Assembly (NCBI RefSeq): GCF_015712065.1
Contig: NZ_JACFYZ010000002.1
Location: 310,001-374,000 of the forward strand
Length of the DNA stretch: 64,000 nucleotides
Direction of reading: 5' to 3'
Origin: Ectopseudomonas chengduensis
GTDB taxonomy: Bacteria > Pseudomonadota > Gammaproteobacteria > Pseudomonadales > Pseudomonadaceae
Shown: positions 17,617 to 27,764 of the stretch, piece after piece
Layout: every line of letters begins with the position of its first letter
Position numbering within the stretch: position 1 is the stretch's first letter
Notes under the pieces: generated by a model
Seen by the model: only the letters and a program-made list of their open reading frames with translations
Told to the model about the DNA's origin: nothing
Databases searched by the model: none
Made by a program: the position numbers and the translations under genes

Positions 17617-18554
17617 AACCGCGTGCCGGTGAAGGCCATGAAATCATCATCAAGCGTCGTAGCAAGAAGGGTGGCCACGACGGGCATGGCGGTGCCTGGA
17701 AGGTAGCCTTCGCCGATTTCACCATGGCCATGATGGCGCTGTTCATGGTGCTGTGGATCATCCAGCCGCAGACCCAGGACGCCAGCCGCGCCAATGCCGA
17801 CCAGCTGAACAATCCATTGGTCGATGGTGGTGCCGGCATCTTCGACGGCACCAGCACCACGCCGCTGGATCTCGATGGGGTGCCGGTGCAGGTCAGCCCG
17901 CGCCAGGACCGGGAAAACCAGGCGCGCACGCCCGAGGAAGATCCGGGTGCTGAACAGGGCGATGGCCAGCCGGGACCCGCCCGCCGGCCACACTATGCCG
18001 AGTCGCAGCAGATGCAGGATCTGGCCAAGCTGATGGAGGCGCTGGCGCTGCAACTGGACGCTGAGGCCAACATCGAAGTGCAGGTGGTACCGCAGGGCTT
18101 GCGCGTCCTGATCAAGGACGATTCGCAGCGCTTCATGTTCAACCGCGGCAGTTCCCACCTGAATCCGCACTTCGAAAAGCTGCTGCAGCGTCTGGCTGGG
18201 ATTCTGGCGCGGGTGGAAAACCATCTGATCATCAGCGGCCACACCGATTCCATGCCCTATCGCGGCGTGGTTGGTGGTTACAACAACTGGAACCTCTCCG
18301 GTGACCGCGCGCTGCGTGCCCGCAACGTGCTGGTCGAGGCTGGCCTGCCGAGTGGCAACGTGCTGCAGGTCGCTGCTCAGGCGGATGGCATGCCCTTGTT
18401 GCCCAGTGATCCGGAGAACGGCGCCAACCGGCGTATCGAGCTGCTGTTGCTGACCAGTCAGGCCGAAGGCCTGTACCGCGAGTTGTTCGGCGAGACCCAG
18501 GTGCGTGTGGAATACCGTGCCGAGGGGGCGCAGCTCAGCGCGCCGGAGTCCTGA
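17613..18554 (+). CDS. motB: Flagellar stator protein MotB (LafU-type)
   Basis: 313 residues. One membrane helix (about 30-52) carries the ion-binding Asp at residue 35 (FADFTMAMMALFMV). The C-terminal OmpA-like peptidoglycan-binding domain is marked by ISGHTDSMPY and NRRIELLLL. The helix lacks an obvious sodium-type (PomB) signature, so proton drive is more likely (inference). Last gene of the fliD operon; it converges on the minus-strand gene ending at 18573. Confidence 0.94.
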   Translation: MKPRAGEGHEIIIKRRSKKGGHDGHGGAWKVAFADFTMAMMALFMVLWIIQPQTQDASRANADQLNNPLVDGGAGIFDGTSTTPLDLDGVPVQVSPRQDRENQARTPEEDPGAEQGDGQPGPARRPHYAESQQMQDLAKLMEALALQLDAEANIEVQVVPQGLRVLIKDDSQRFMFNRGSSHLNPHFEKLLQRLAGILARVENHLIISGHTDSMPYRGVVGGYNNWNLSGDRALRARNVLVEAGLPSGNVLQVAAQADGMPLLPSDPENGANRRIELLLLTSQAEGLYRELFGETQVRVEYRAEGAQLSAPES

Positions 18555-18572
18555 GTCGTGACCAGCTTCGCT

Positions 18573-19040
18573 CTACAGATTGCGCGCCGGGCAGTAGATC
18601 TGCCGAGTCTCCAGCGCATAGAGACAGCCATCGAGGCTGGTCAGGCGAATGGTCGAACCCTTGTGTCGGCCGTAGAGCAGGTTGAACACCAGTTCGTCGT
18701 CGACTTCGCTGGCCAGCCCGGTGACCTGACCGTCTTCGACGCGCAGCCGGTAGTTGCCGAGGAAACCGTACTCCACCACCCCCGACGTCTCCAGGATGCT
18801 GTCGCCCTGCCGGGTCATGGCATAGAAACGACCATGGTTGACCTGCAGGCTGTGGCTGATTTCCAACACCTGGCCGTTGCTCAGATGAACCTGACCGGTG
18901 GACTGGTAACGACCGTCGAGCTCGGCGCTGGAGATGAAGTTCAGCCACAGCACGAGCATGCTCAGCAGCATCGCCAAGGCCGTGGCGAGCATGGTCAGCA
19001 ACCAGCCGCCGCTGATGCCGCACTGTTTGCCCTGGCTCAT
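18573..19040 (-). CDS. Small membrane-anchored protein coupled to a ToxR-like regulator
   Basis: 155 residues. One N-terminal membrane helix (about 12-36) is followed by a beta-rich periplasmic domain with a Cys pair near the C-terminus (DGCLYALETRQIYCP). I do not recognise the family. Its ATG overlaps the stop of the ToxR-like gene (ATGA), so the two are translationally coupled. The arrangement and topology resemble ToxR-ToxS, where a small membrane partner stabilises the regulator; this is inference. Confidence 0.7.
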   Translation of the reverse strand: MSQGKQCGISGGWLLTMLATALAMLLSMLVLWLNFISSAELDGRYQSTGQVHLSNGQVLEISHSLQVNHGRFYAMTRQGDSILETSGVVEYGFLGNYRLRVEDGQVTGLASEVDDELVFNLLYGRHKGSTIRLTSLDGCLYALETRQIYCPARNL

Positions 19041-19873
19041 GGCAGACACCTGCTCAGTTGGGCGTCGGCCACCTGATTAAGCTGGCTTTCGTGCAACATC
19101 AGCGAGCGTGCACCACCGTTGACCTGCAAGCACAGCAGTTCATAGAAGCCGCCGCGCAGGCTCAGTATCAGGTTGGCCGGTTTGCTGGCCAGTACCGTAA
19201 GCCGGCTGGTCAGGCCGTGAGTCTGCAGAATCAGCTGCTGCAGCCTTTGTGGGTCTTGATCGATGTAGCGCACCTGCAGTGAGCCCAGATTCATTTCGCT
19301 GCTGTGCAGGTCCTTGGGCTGGCTGATGGTGTACAGCGCCGTGAACAAGGCGATACCGATGATGCTGAACAGGCTCAGCAGAAGCAGCCAGGATGCCCGC
19401 TGACGACTGTGGTGGCGCAGAAAGGCTGGCTGTGGCGTCGGTGTATCGAGTGCTTCGCTGACTGCGCCGATGTCGTCGATGCTCGGTGGATAGACCAGAT
19501 AGTTGGGGTTCAGCAGATAGCCACGGCGCGGCAGGGTCTGGATGATCTCGCGGCTCTTCTCGTCGCCCAGTACCTGGCGCAGGGTGTAGATCTGCTGGTT
19601 GAGGCTGCCCTGGCCGACAACCCGGTCGGCCCAGGCGTGGCTCATCAGTTCCTCGCGCGAGACCACTTCACCAGGCTCGCGCAGTAAACGCTCGAGCAGG
19701 CGGCTGCCGGAGTAGCCCAGATCGATCTTCTCTTCGATGCCGCTCTTCACCAGGGTCAGCTGATACAGCGCCGGGTAGAAATGCGCATAACAATCGCTGC
19801 GGCCGGTCCTGATGATCAGGCACGCAATGTTGCTTTCCGGCTCGGCTAGCGGCGTTTCGGGGCTGGTGTTCAT
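19037..19873 (-). CDS. ToxR-like transmembrane transcriptional regulator (possible LafZ counterpart)
   Basis: 278 residues. A cytoplasmic OmpR/ToxR-type winged helix (about 30-125) shows GSRLLERLLREPGEVVSREEL, the recognition-helix region SLNQQIYTLRQVLGD and the wing RRGYLLN. One membrane helix follows at about 162-184 (LLLLSLFSIIGIALFTAL), then a periplasmic domain of about 90 residues with three Cys. It lies between the lateral motor operon and the flagellin. From memory, enteric Flag-2 loci carry a membrane regulator called lafZ at about this place. The start at 19873 has AAGGA at a good distance. Confidence 0.82.
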   Translation of the reverse strand: MNTSPETPLAEPESNIACLIIRTGRSDCYAHFYPALYQLTLVKSGIEEKIDLGYSGSRLLERLLREPGEVVSREELMSHAWADRVVGQGSLNQQIYTLRQVLGDEKSREIIQTLPRRGYLLNPNYLVYPPSIDDIGAVSEALDTPTPQPAFLRHHSRQRASWLLLLSLFSIIGIALFTALYTISQPKDLHSSEMNLGSLQVRYIDQDPQRLQQLILQTHGLTSRLTVLASKPANLILSLRGGFYELLCLQVNGGARSLMLHESQLNQVADAQLSRCLP

Positions 19874-20158
19874 GCGGTCCTTGAGGCGAGCGGCAATTCC
19901 ATGCGGGAAATTTCCCGGCGACAGACGGTCGGCATTCTGGCGCCAGAGAAATGCACTGGCAAGTCTTGTGCCAGCTGCTTGTTGCTGGAAGCAGGTTGCC
20001 GTTCGCTGGGGGCGCTCACTCAATACTAGCCAGTCTGTGGGCGAAGTCGACGATATCGCCGAGATTCGCCGAAGCCGTATCGATCATGTCTGAGCTTGAT
20101 GACAGTTGATCAATGCGCCTGATGAGGTGGGATGCAGAGGTGGCCGCTGGCCATAAGA
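19874..20158. other. Gene-free region upstream of the ToxR-like gene
   Basis: This stretch separates the regulator start from the flagellin terminator (gap 351 bp with the terminator and adjacent bases). No credible small gene, sigma-54 element or clear operator was seen; the promoter of the regulator should lie here. Confidence 0.5.
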
Positions 20159-20182
20159 AACGCCCCGCGGATGCGGGGCGTT
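20159..20182 (-). terminator. Flagellin terminator
   Basis: AACGCCCCGC and GCGGGGCGTT form a 10-bp stem with a 4-base loop. On the minus strand it is followed by TCTTA. It lies 43 bp after the flagellin stop. Confidence 0.85.
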
Positions 20183-20224
20183 GGGAGGGATCGGCGCAAT
20201 CCTTTGCGCCTGGATGACGCGGGA

Positions 20225-21103
20225 TCAGCCCAGCAGGGACATGACCATGCCCGGCATCTGGCCGGCTTGCTTGAGCATGGAGATGCCCGACTGCATCAGC
20301 ATGGAGTTCTTGCTCATGTTGGCGCTTTCCTTGGCGAAGTCGGCGTCCATGATGCGACCCTTGGCCATGTCGGTGTTGTCCTTCATGTTGGCCAGGTTGT
20401 TGGCGGTGTGGTTCAGGCGGTTGATGTTGGCACCGAAGGCGGCGCGCATGGCACCAATATCGTCCAGAGCGGTGTTGATGGTATCGATCATGGCGTTGGC
20501 GCCAGCGGCGTCGGCGATTTCAGTACCGGCAGTGCCTGGGGTGGTGTAGTTGCTGGACAGGCCGTCCAGGGCAGTACCCAGGGCAGCGGACTGGGTAGTA
20601 GCGTCCAACTCCAGGGTTTCGGCAGTGGTGGCACCGATCTGGAACGTCACGGCGGCGGCACCGAACTTGCCGGTAGCACCGTCAAGACCGAACAGGGCGT
20701 CGCCAGCGTAGCTGGTGTTGGTCATGATATTGGCCAGCTCTTTGCCCAGCTCGTCGTATTCGGCTTGCAGGGCGTCACGGTCGGCCTGGGCGTTGGTGCC
20801 GTTGGAGGACTGGGTGGCGAGGTCTTTCATGCGCTGAACGATATCGGTCATTTCGCTGAAGGCGCCTTCGGCGGTCTGCAGCAGCGATACGGCGTCGCTG
20901 GTGTTGCGCATGGCCACGTCCATACCGCGGGACTGGGCGTTCAGACGGGTAGCGATCTGCAGACCGGCGGCGTCGTCGGCAGCGGAGTTGATGCGGAAGC
21001 CAGTGCCCAGACGCTGCTGGTTGGTGCCCAGGGCGTTGTTGGTCTTGCCCAGGTTGGTCTGGGTGATCAGCGAGGAGTAGTTGGTATGAATCGACAGAGC
21101 CAT
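20225..21103 (-). CDS. lafA: Lateral-type flagellin
   Basis: 292 residues, a small flagellin. The conserved N-terminal D0/D1 region ([18 protein letters not shown], then [18 protein letters not shown]) and C-terminal D1/D0 region (about 210-292, ending [10 protein letters not shown]) flank a short variable centre (about 145-205). Small size and location beside the laf-type operon support a lateral filament. The start follows GAAGGAATATCATC. I found no convincing sigma-28 promoter in the upstream 260 bp. Confidence 0.9.
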   Translation of the reverse strand: MALSIHTNYSSLITQTNLGKTNNALGTNQQRLGTGFRINSAADDAAGLQIATRLNAQSRGMDVAMRNTSDAVSLLQTAEGAFSEMTDIVQRMKDLATQSSNGTNAQADRDALQAEYDELGKELANIMTNTSYAGDALFGLDGATGKFGAAAVTFQIGATTAETLELDATTQSAALGTALDGLSSNYTTPGTAGTEIADAAGANAMIDTINTALDDIGAMRAAFGANINRLNHTANNLANMKDNTDMAKGRIMDADFAKESANMSKNSMLMQSGISMLKQAGQMPGMVMSLLG

Positions 21104-21322
21104 GATGATATTCCTTCAGTTGAGTGAAGCTGGCTGTGATTGCCTGCTGTAAGTGAAGGGCGACCGGCTTCTGGCGCTGATTAAATGGCGCTGAAGATTT
21201 TTCTCCAGCAATCGCGGCGAAGGCTCTGGCGCGGGCTTGGCAGGGTGCTGCTGTGATGTTGGTTCGGTTTCGTAGCCCGGATGCAAGGCTGGTGATTATT
21301 CAGTAGGCGCGATTGATGTAAT

Positions 21323-21354
21323 AAAAACGGCGACCCGAGGGTCGCCGTTTTTTT
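21323..21354 (-). terminator. Terminator after rubredoxin
   Basis: AAAACGGCGACCC and GGGTCGCCGTTTT form a 13-bp perfect stem with a 2-4 base loop. The T-runs on both sides allow termination in both directions. It lies 16 bp after the rubredoxin stop. Confidence 0.88.
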
Positions 21355-21369
21355 GAAAACCAGGCGTGA

Positions 21370-21537
21370 TCAGCCGATTTCGATCATCTCGAAATCCATC
21401 TTGCCGACGCCGCAGTCAGGGCATAGCCAGTCTTCCGGCACGTCTTCCCAGCGGGTGCCGGGAGCGATGCCGTCATCCGGCCAGCCCTGGCTCTCGTCGT
21501 AAATCAGTCCACAGACCACGCATTGCCACTTTTTCAT
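21370..21537 (-). CDS. rubA: Rubredoxin
   Basis: 55 residues, full length for the family. The two iron-binding CxxC knuckles are CVVCG (residues 6-9) and CPDCG (near 39-42). It carries electrons in the cytoplasm, often to alkane hydroxylase or stress reductases. I recall P. aeruginosa rubredoxin genes next to the glc genes, and the same neighbourhood holds here. The start is ATG at 21537. Confidence 0.95.
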   Translation of the reverse strand: MKKWQCVVCGLIYDESQGWPDDGIAPGTRWEDVPEDWLCPDCGVGKMDFEMIEIG

Positions 21538-21675
21538 AAAAACCTCAGGCCAATCTCACGGTGTTGCGCGACGCAAGCTACCGCAATTGTACTGACGAGC
21601 CAAGCCGGCCGGTGGCATTCGCCACCAGCCAGGGACCAACCAAAGTCGGGTCGCACAGTGCACGACCCGTCAGAG

Positions 21676-23376
21676 TCAGCGACTGGTCATCAGCGGATCG
21701 GTCAGTGCCATGCCGTACATCGCCACCAGCGCGATCAAGCCGGCTGCAGCGAGGTAGTAGAGCGTCGGCAGGATGGTCTTGCGCAGGGTGATGCCTTCAC
21801 GCCCGAGCAGACCAACGGTCGCCGATGCCGCTACCACGTTGTGGATGGCGATCATGTTGCCCGCCGCGGCACCGACCGACTGCACGGCCACCATCATCGC
21901 TCCGGATACCCCGATCAGCTCGGCAGCATTGAGCTGGAACTGCGACAGCATCAGGTTGGATACGGTGTTGGAGCCGGCGATAAAGGCGCCCAGGGCGCCG
22001 ACCGCCGGGGCGAAGAACGGATACACGCCGCCGACGCTGTCGGCCACCAGTTGCGCCATCGCCACCGGCATCGACATCAGATCGCTGCCGTTGACCCCCG
22101 AGTTGATCAGGATACGCACCATGGGAATGGTGAAGATCAACACGAAGCCGGCGCCGAGCAGGGTCTTGCTCGACTCGCCCACTGCCGCCTTGAGCTCGGA
22201 GAAGCGCATGCGGTGCAGGAAGAATGTCACCAGCACCACCATACACAGGATGCCCCCTGGCAGATACAGCGGCTCGATGGTGCCGGATACGCCGGTCTCA
22301 CCGAGGATGTCCTTCCAGCCGAAGCTCAGGCTCATCAGCGCCGCTTTCACCTCGGGGAAGATACGCGAGATGACCAGGAACACCGCCAGCAGCAGGTAGG
22401 GCGCCCAGGCCATGGGCACCGAGATTGGCGCCTTGCCGGCCACCTCATCCAGCTTCATCTCGATCTTGCCCATCCAGTCGGACGGCCAGTCCTTGGGATC
22501 GGCAAAGTCCCAGGTTTCCTTTGGCAGCAGGAAGCCGGCCTTGGCGGCCGGCACCACGATGGCCAGGCCGACCAGGGCGCCGATCATCGAGGGGAACTCC
22601 GGGCCGAGGAACACGCCGGCGGCCATGTACGGCAGGGAGAAGGCGAAGGCGGTGAAGATGGCGAACGGCGCGATGGCCAGGCCTTCCTTCCAGCTCTGAT
22701 TCTTGCCGAAGAAGCGCGTCATGATCATCACCATGATCAGCGGCATCAGCAGGCCGATCAGGCCGTGGGTGATGGCCACCCGCGAGTAGATCAGGTGGAA
22801 GAAGGTTTCCCAGGTGCTGCCGGTGGCCACCAGTTGTTCGGTGATGCCGGTTCTATCCAGACCGGCGCCGACACCCACCAGAATCGGCGTACCCACCGCA
22901 CCGAAGGAGACAGGTGTGGACTGCACCATCATCCCCAGTACCACCGCGGCCAGTGCCGGGAAGCCCAGGGCTACCAGCAGCGGTGCGGCCACGGCAGCCG
23001 GGGTGCCGAAACCGGAGGCGCCCTCGATGAAACAACCGAACAACCAGGCGACGATCAGCGCCTGTACGCGGCGATCCGGACTGATATTGGAGAAGCCCCG
23101 GCGGATCGCCGAGATACCTCCGGAGTGCTTGAGGGTGTTCAGCAGCAGGATCGCGCCGAAGATGATCCACAGGATCGAGGCCGTGAGAATCAGCCCCTGC
23201 AGGCTGGAGGCGATGACCCGGTTGAGGGACATGTCCCAGGCCAGAAGGCCGATCAGGGCGGTGAGGACGAACACCAGCGGCATCGCGTACTTGGCCGGCC
23301 AGCGAAAGCCGATCAGCAGTACACCCGCTAGCACCAGTGGCACGAAGGCCAGGATGGACAGCAGCGTTTGACTCAT
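21676..23376 (-). CDS. glcA: Glycolate/L-lactate permease (LctP family)
   Basis: 566 residues, about 12-14 membrane helices, with LctP family segments such as [11 protein letters not shown] and the C-terminal [15 protein letters not shown]. It imports lactate or glycolate with protons. Position next to malate synthase G and glcDEF favours glycolate, hence the symbol, but LldP is an equally valid name from sequence alone. The start at 23376 (MSQTLLS) has GAAGGAACC upstream; the longer frame from 23502 lacks support. Confidence 0.88.
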   Translation of the reverse strand: MSQTLLSILAFVPLVLAGVLLIGFRWPAKYAMPLVFVLTALIGLLAWDMSLNRVIASSLQGLILTASILWIIFGAILLLNTLKHSGGISAIRRGFSNISPDRRVQALIVAWLFGCFIEGASGFGTPAAVAAPLLVALGFPALAAVVLGMMVQSTPVSFGAVGTPILVGVGAGLDRTGITEQLVATGSTWETFFHLIYSRVAITHGLIGLLMPLIMVMIMTRFFGKNQSWKEGLAIAPFAIFTAFAFSLPYMAAGVFLGPEFPSMIGALVGLAIVVPAAKAGFLLPKETWDFADPKDWPSDWMGKIEMKLDEVAGKAPISVPMAWAPYLLLAVFLVISRIFPEVKAALMSLSFGWKDILGETGVSGTIEPLYLPGGILCMVVLVTFFLHRMRFSELKAAVGESSKTLLGAGFVLIFTIPMVRILINSGVNGSDLMSMPVAMAQLVADSVGGVYPFFAPAVGALGAFIAGSNTVSNLMLSQFQLNAAELIGVSGAMMVAVQSVGAAAGNMIAIHNVVAASATVGLLGREGITLRKTILPTLYYLAAAGLIALVAMYGMALTDPLMTSR

Positions 23377-23508
23377 GGGTTGGTTCCTTCTTTTTCTTGT
23401 GAACCACAGTTTTCCGGGGACACCCGGCGCCACGCATCTGGAAGGGCCGGGCACCACGGCACCGACCTTTCCGTGAGCTGCGACGGCAGCCGCCGCGCTC
23501 ATGCTCGA

Positions 23509-23539
23509 AAGCCCCGACGGTCAGAAACCGTCAGGGCTT
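23509..23539 (-). terminator. Terminator between malate synthase G and the permease
   Basis: On the minus strand AAGCCCTGACGGT pairs with ACCGTCGGGGCTT (12 of 13) around TTCTG. It probably ends the glcB transcript, so the permease likely has its own promoter. Confidence 0.75.
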
Positions 23540-23591
23540 GCTACTGCTCCGTGGAGGCATCAATAGCCATCCACGGTTGTTAACCCCCTTG

Positions 23592-23654
23592 TGTAGGAGC
23601 CCCGCCCCGGGGCGAAGCTTTTCTCCAGCTTCGCGGCGGGGCGCCGCTCCTACA
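23592..23654. repeat. TGTAGGAGC REP-type element
   Basis: Ends TGTAGGAGC and GCTCCTACA are inverted, and the interior forms a long imperfect hairpin (CCGCCCCGGGGCGAAGCTTT against CAGCTTCGCGGCGGGGCG). Related copies are at 25901-25983 and 54001-54060. This is the common Pseudomonas intergenic hairpin. Confidence 0.85.
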
Positions 23655-23669
23655 TGATCGGTGAGATGT

Positions 23670-25847
23670 TCAGACCTCCTCTTTAAAGCGCAAACGCCAG
23701 GCATGCAGCAGCGGCTCGGTGTAACCGGACGGTTGCTCGCGGCCCTTGAATACCAGGTCGCTGGCGGCGCGGAAGGCGTGGGATTGCTCGAAGTTCGGTG
23801 CCATCGGGCGGTAGGCCGCATCGCCGGCATTCTGTCCGTCGACCACCTGCGCCATGCGCTGCAGCGTCTCACGTACCTGGGCCTCGCTGACCACGCCGTG
23901 GTGCAGCCAGTTGGCGATGTGCTGGGCGGAGATGCGCAGGGTGGCGCGGTCTTCCATCAGGCCGACGTTGTGGATGTCCGGCACCTTGGAGCAGCCGACG
24001 CCTTGCTCGACCCAGCGCACCACGTAACCGAGGATGCCCTGGCAGTTGTTGTCCAGTTCCTGCTGGATATCGCTGGCGCTCCAGGGGCGTTCGGCACTGA
24101 CCGGTACGCTGAGCAGGTCATTCAGCAGGCTGTCGCGCTGACTGGCCAGGTCGATCAGCTCCAGCTCGCTCTGCACCGCCTGCACGTCGATCTGGTGGTA
24201 GTGCAGGGCGTGCAGCACGGCGGCGGTCGGCGACGGCACCCAGGCGGTGTTGGCGCCGGCTTTCGGGTGGCCGATCTTCTGTTCGAGCATGGCCGCCATC
24301 AGGTCCGGCATGGCCCACATGCCTTTGCCGATCTGCGCCTTGCCGCGTAGCCCGCAGGCCAGGCCGACCAGCACGTTGTTGCGCTCGTAGGCCTGGATCC
24401 AGGCGCTGGATTTCATATCGCCCTTGCGCAGCATGGCGCCGGCTTCCATGGCGGTGTGCATCTCGTCGCCGGTGCGGTCGAGAAAACCGGTATTGATGAA
24501 GGCCACCCGCGCGCTGGCGGCCTCGATGCAGGCTTTGAGGTTGACGCTGGTGCGCCGCTCCTCGTCCATGATGCCCATCTTCAGGGTGTTGGCCGGCATG
24601 CCCAGCAGCTGTTCGACGCGACCGAACAGCTCGTTGGCGAAGGCCACTTCGAACGGACCGTGCATCTTCGGTTTGACGATATAGACGCTGCCGGTGCGCG
24701 AGTTGCCGCGACGCTTGAGGTCATGCAGGGCGATCAGGCTGGTGACCACCGCATCGAGAATGCCTTCGGGAATCTCATGACCTTCACCGTCGAGGATCGC
24801 CGGGTTGCTCATCAGGTGGCCGACGTTGCGCACGAACAGCAATGAACGACCGTGCAGGCTCAGTTCGCTGCCATCGGCGGCGGTGTAGGTGCGATCCGGG
24901 TTGAGGCGGCGAGTGATGCGCTTGCCGCCCTTGTCCAGCTCCTCGGCCAGGTCGCCTTTCATCAGGCCCAGCCAGTTGCGGTAAATCACCACCTTGTCGG
25001 CGGCGTCGACGGCAGCCACCGAGTCCTCGCAGTCCATGATGGTCGACAGCGCCGCTTCCATCAGCACGTCCTTCACACCGGCGGCATCAGTGCGGCCGAT
25101 GGGGCTGCCCGCGTCGATCTGGATCTCGAAGTGCAAACCGTTGTTCTTCAGCAGCACGGCGCTGGGCGTGGCGGCCTCGCCCTGGAAACCTACGAGCTTC
25201 TCCGGTTGCGCCAGGGAGGTCTGTGCGCCGCTGCTCAGGGTTACCTGTAGCTGGCCGGCGACCACGGCGTAGGCGCTGGCGTCTGCATGCGAACCTTGGG
25301 CCAGCGGTGCGGCCTGGTCGAGGAAGGCGCGGGCGAAGGCGATCACCTTGGCGCCGCGTACTTCGTTGTAGTCCGGGCCCTTGCTGGCACCACCCTCTTC
25401 GCTGATCGCGTCGGTGCCGTACAGGGCGTCGTACAGCGAGCCCCAACGGGCGTTGGCGGCGTTGAGCGCGTAACGTGCATTCATCACTGGCACCACCAGT
25501 TGTGGGCCGGCCTGGGTGGCGATTTCGCTGTCGACGTTGGCGGTGGTCGCCTTGACCTTCTCCGGCTGCGGCAGCAGATAGCCAATGGCGCCGAGGAAGG
25601 CGCGGTAAGCGTTCATGTCGCGGATCGGGCCGGGGTTGGCGCGATGCCAGGCATCCAGTTCGGTCTGCAGACGGTCGCGCTCGGCCAGCAGGGCACGGTT
25701 GCGCGGTGCCAGGTCATGCACCAGCGCGTCAAAACCACTCCAGAAGGCTGCCGCCTCGATCCCGCTGCCGGGCAGCACTTCGCTTTCGATGAATTGCTTG
25801 AGCTCGGCGGCTACCTGCAGGCGCTGACATTGCACGCGTTCGGTCAT
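23670..25847 (-). CDS. glcB: Malate synthase G
   Basis: 725 residues, the usual length of the G isoform. Family segments include [15 protein letters not shown] (the acidic metal and glyoxylate region), RNVGHLM and [14 protein letters not shown]. It condenses glyoxylate with acetyl-CoA to malate, the second step after glycolate oxidation by GlcDEF. The start at 25847 (MTERVQCQ) has GGAGAACAG upstream. It is separated from glcG by a REP element, so it may be a separate unit. Confidence 0.97.
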   Translation of the reverse strand: MTERVQCQRLQVAAELKQFIESEVLPGSGIEAAAFWSGFDALVHDLAPRNRALLAERDRLQTELDAWHRANPGPIRDMNAYRAFLGAIGYLLPQPEKVKATTANVDSEIATQAGPQLVVPVMNARYALNAANARWGSLYDALYGTDAISEEGGASKGPDYNEVRGAKVIAFARAFLDQAAPLAQGSHADASAYAVVAGQLQVTLSSGAQTSLAQPEKLVGFQGEAATPSAVLLKNNGLHFEIQIDAGSPIGRTDAAGVKDVLMEAALSTIMDCEDSVAAVDAADKVVIYRNWLGLMKGDLAEELDKGGKRITRRLNPDRTYTAADGSELSLHGRSLLFVRNVGHLMSNPAILDGEGHEIPEGILDAVVTSLIALHDLKRRGNSRTGSVYIVKPKMHGPFEVAFANELFGRVEQLLGMPANTLKMGIMDEERRTSVNLKACIEAASARVAFINTGFLDRTGDEMHTAMEAGAMLRKGDMKSSAWIQAYERNNVLVGLACGLRGKAQIGKGMWAMPDLMAAMLEQKIGHPKAGANTAWVPSPTAAVLHALHYHQIDVQAVQSELELIDLASQRDSLLNDLLSVPVSAERPWSASDIQQELDNNCQGILGYVVRWVEQGVGCSKVPDIHNVGLMEDRATLRISAQHIANWLHHGVVSEAQVRETLQRMAQVVDGQNAGDAAYRPMAPNFEQSHAFRAASDLVFKGREQPSGYTEPLLHAWRLRFKEEV

Positions 25848-25900
25848 TTTCTGTTCTCCTGTCTGCATCCGCCCATGGCGGCGCGGTTCGATCAATGTGT

Positions 25901-25983
25901 TGTAGGAGCTCCGCCCCGGGGCGAAAGATTGCAGCCTTACTGCGGTTACAGCTCACAATTCGCCGCGAGGCGCGGCTCCTACA
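25901..25983. repeat. TGTAGGAGC REP-type element
   Basis: Inverted ends TGTAGGAGC and GCTCCTACA enclose a longer, partly degenerate stem (CCGCCCCGGGGCGAA against TTCGCCGCGAGGCGCGG). It lies between glcG and glcB. Confidence 0.82.
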
Positions 25984-26071
25984 GGCTTTGCGCCGCACTG
26001 CCCTCATCCGGCACTTCGTGCCACCTTCTCCCAGAGGGAGAAGGGCATCAGTTGGCGGCTGCGCCGCATGT

Positions 26072-26470
26072 TTAAAGGGCCGCAATACCCGCCTTGGCCA
26101 CCTGCGCATCCTGCTCGGCCTTGACCCCGGACACGCCCACGGCACCCACCACCTGGCCATCCACCAGCACCGGCACGCCACCCTCAAGCGAGGTAATCAG
26201 CGGCGCGCTGAGGAAGGCGTTGCGCCCGCCATTGACCATGTCCTCGTAACCCTTGGTTTCGCGGCGACCGATGGCGGCGCTGCGCGCTTTCTCGGTGGCG
26301 ATATAGGCGCCGATGGGCGCGCAGCCGTCGAGGCGTTCCAGGGCCAGCGGGTGACCGCCGTCGTCGACCACGGCGATGGCCACAGCCCAGCCCTGTTGCT
26401 GCGCTTCGCTGCGGGCTGCCTGGAGGATCTGGGCAACTTCGTTCTGGCTGAGTACGGCTTTGTGTTGCAT
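26072..26470 (-). CDS. glcG: GlcG/HbpS-family protein
   Basis: 132 residues of the GlcG/HbpS family (DUF336), with VAVVDDGGHPLALERLDG and the C-terminal VGAVGVSG motif. Relatives bind haem or corrinoids, and GlcG accompanies glycolate oxidase in many operons without a settled role. It follows glcF on the minus strand after 73 bp. The start is MQHKAVLS at 26470. Confidence 0.88.
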   Translation of the reverse strand: MQHKAVLSQNEVAQILQAARSEAQQQGWAVAIAVVDDGGHPLALERLDGCAPIGAYIATEKARSAAIGRRETKGYEDMVNGGRNAFLSAPLITSLEGGVPVLVDGQVVGAVGVSGVKAEQDAQVAKAGIAAL

Positions 26471-26543
26471 GGCATACCTCATTCTTGGCTTTTCTCCCCT
26501 CGCCCATTTATGGGAGAGGGGCCGGGGGAGAGGGTTCAGGCTT

Positions 26544-27761
26544 TCACGCCATGGCCTCTTCGACTATTTCGATCCAGTGCCTTACCGGCGTACGCCCGGC
26601 GCCGTCCAGGTGGGTCTGGCAGCCGATGTTGGCGGTGACGATGGCGTCCGGTTTGCCGCTTTCCAGGGCATTGAGCTTGTTGTCGCGCAGCTGGCGTGAC
26701 AGCGCCGGCTGGGTCAGCGAATAGGTGCCGGCCGAGCCGCAGCACAGATGGCTATCCGGCACGGCAGTGAGGCCGAAACCGAGGCGCGTCAGCACGCCTT
26801 CAACAGCGCCGCCGAGCTTCTGTGCATGCTGCAGGGTGCAGGGGCAATGGAAGGCCAGGCGCTGCTCGGCGCGTACCTGCAACTGCTCCAGTGCCTCGCT
26901 TTGCAGCACTTCGACCAGGTCCTTGGCCAGGGCGCTGACCCGCGCCGCCTTGGCCGCGTAGGCCGGGTCGCTGGCGAGCAGGTGGCCATAGTCCTTGACG
27001 AAGGCGCCGCAGCCGCTGGCGGTCTGCACGATGGCTTCGGCGCCGGCCTCGATGGCAGGCCACCAGGCGTCGATGTTCTGCCGCGCGCGTTGCAATCCGG
27101 CTTCCTGGGCGTTGAGGTGATAGTCCACGGCGCCGCAGCAGCCGGCCTCGCGGATTGGCGTGACACTGATGCCCAGACGATCCAGCACGCGCGCGGTGGC
27201 GGCGTTGGTGTTGGGCGACAGCCCCGGCTGCACGCAGCCTTCGAGCATCAGCACGCGGCGCGTGTGCTGCTGCGCCGGGCGTGGCTTGGCCGGGCGAATC
27301 TCGCGCGGCAGTTTGGCCTTGAGCGCGGCCGGCAGCAGCGGGCGCAGGGCCAGGCCAGTCTGGGTCAGCGTCTTGAACAGCGCCGGTCGTGGCACCACGG
27401 CGCGCAGGCCCTGACGCAGCAGGCGTTCGTTCAGTGGCCGCGGTACCGCCTGCTCGACCACTTCGCGGCCGATATCCAGCAGATTGTGGTACTGCACGCC
27501 GGACGGGCAGGTGGTTTCGCAGTTGCGGCAGGTCAGGCAGCGATCCAGGTGCTGTTGGGTCTTGGCCGTAACTTCGTTGCCTTCGAGCATCTGCTTGATC
27601 AGGTAGATGCGCCCGCGCGGGCCGTCCAGCTCGTCGCCGAGCAACTGATAGGTCGGGCAGGTGGCGTTGCAGAAGCCGCAATGCACGCAGGAGCGCAGGA
27701 TGCGTTCGGCTTCCTCGGCGCGCGGCAGGCGTTTGGCCTGTTCACTCAAATTGGTCTGCAC
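26544..27761 (-). CDS. glcF: Glycolate oxidase iron-sulfur subunit GlcF
   Basis: 405 residues. Two 4Fe-4S ferredoxin motifs, CVHCGFCNATCP (about 26-37) and CLTCRNCETTCP (about 75-86), are followed by two CCG domains with GCCGAVDYH and CCGSAGTYS. It passes electrons from the flavin subunits to the respiratory chain. It follows glcE with a 3-bp gap. Confidence 0.97.
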   Translation of the reverse strand: MQTNLSEQAKRLPRAEEAERILRSCVHCGFCNATCPTYQLLGDELDGPRGRIYLIKQMLEGNEVTAKTQQHLDRCLTCRNCETTCPSGVQYHNLLDIGREVVEQAVPRPLNERLLRQGLRAVVPRPALFKTLTQTGLALRPLLPAALKAKLPREIRPAKPRPAQQHTRRVLMLEGCVQPGLSPNTNAATARVLDRLGISVTPIREAGCCGAVDYHLNAQEAGLQRARQNIDAWWPAIEAGAEAIVQTASGCGAFVKDYGHLLASDPAYAAKAARVSALAKDLVEVLQSEALEQLQVRAEQRLAFHCPCTLQHAQKLGGAVEGVLTRLGFGLTAVPDSHLCCGSAGTYSLTQPALSRQLRDNKLNALESGKPDAIVTANIGCQTHLDGAGRTPVRHWIEIVEEAMA

Positions 27762-27764
27762 GTC

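Noticed and set aside
21150..21230. Possible sigma-28 promoter for flagellin on the minus strand
   Set aside because: The best alignment keeps only about half of the -10 positions and has no -35 at 15 bp, so it cannot be told from chance.
21232..21249. Sigma-54-like sequence TGGCGCGGGCTTGGC between flagellin and rubredoxin
   Set aside because: The spacing fits, but it points to the plus strand, where no gene begins, and the core CAC and TTGC are altered.
21523..23331. 602-codon plus-strand open frame
   Set aside because: Antisense to the glycolate/lactate permease, whose membrane helices and family motifs are clear.
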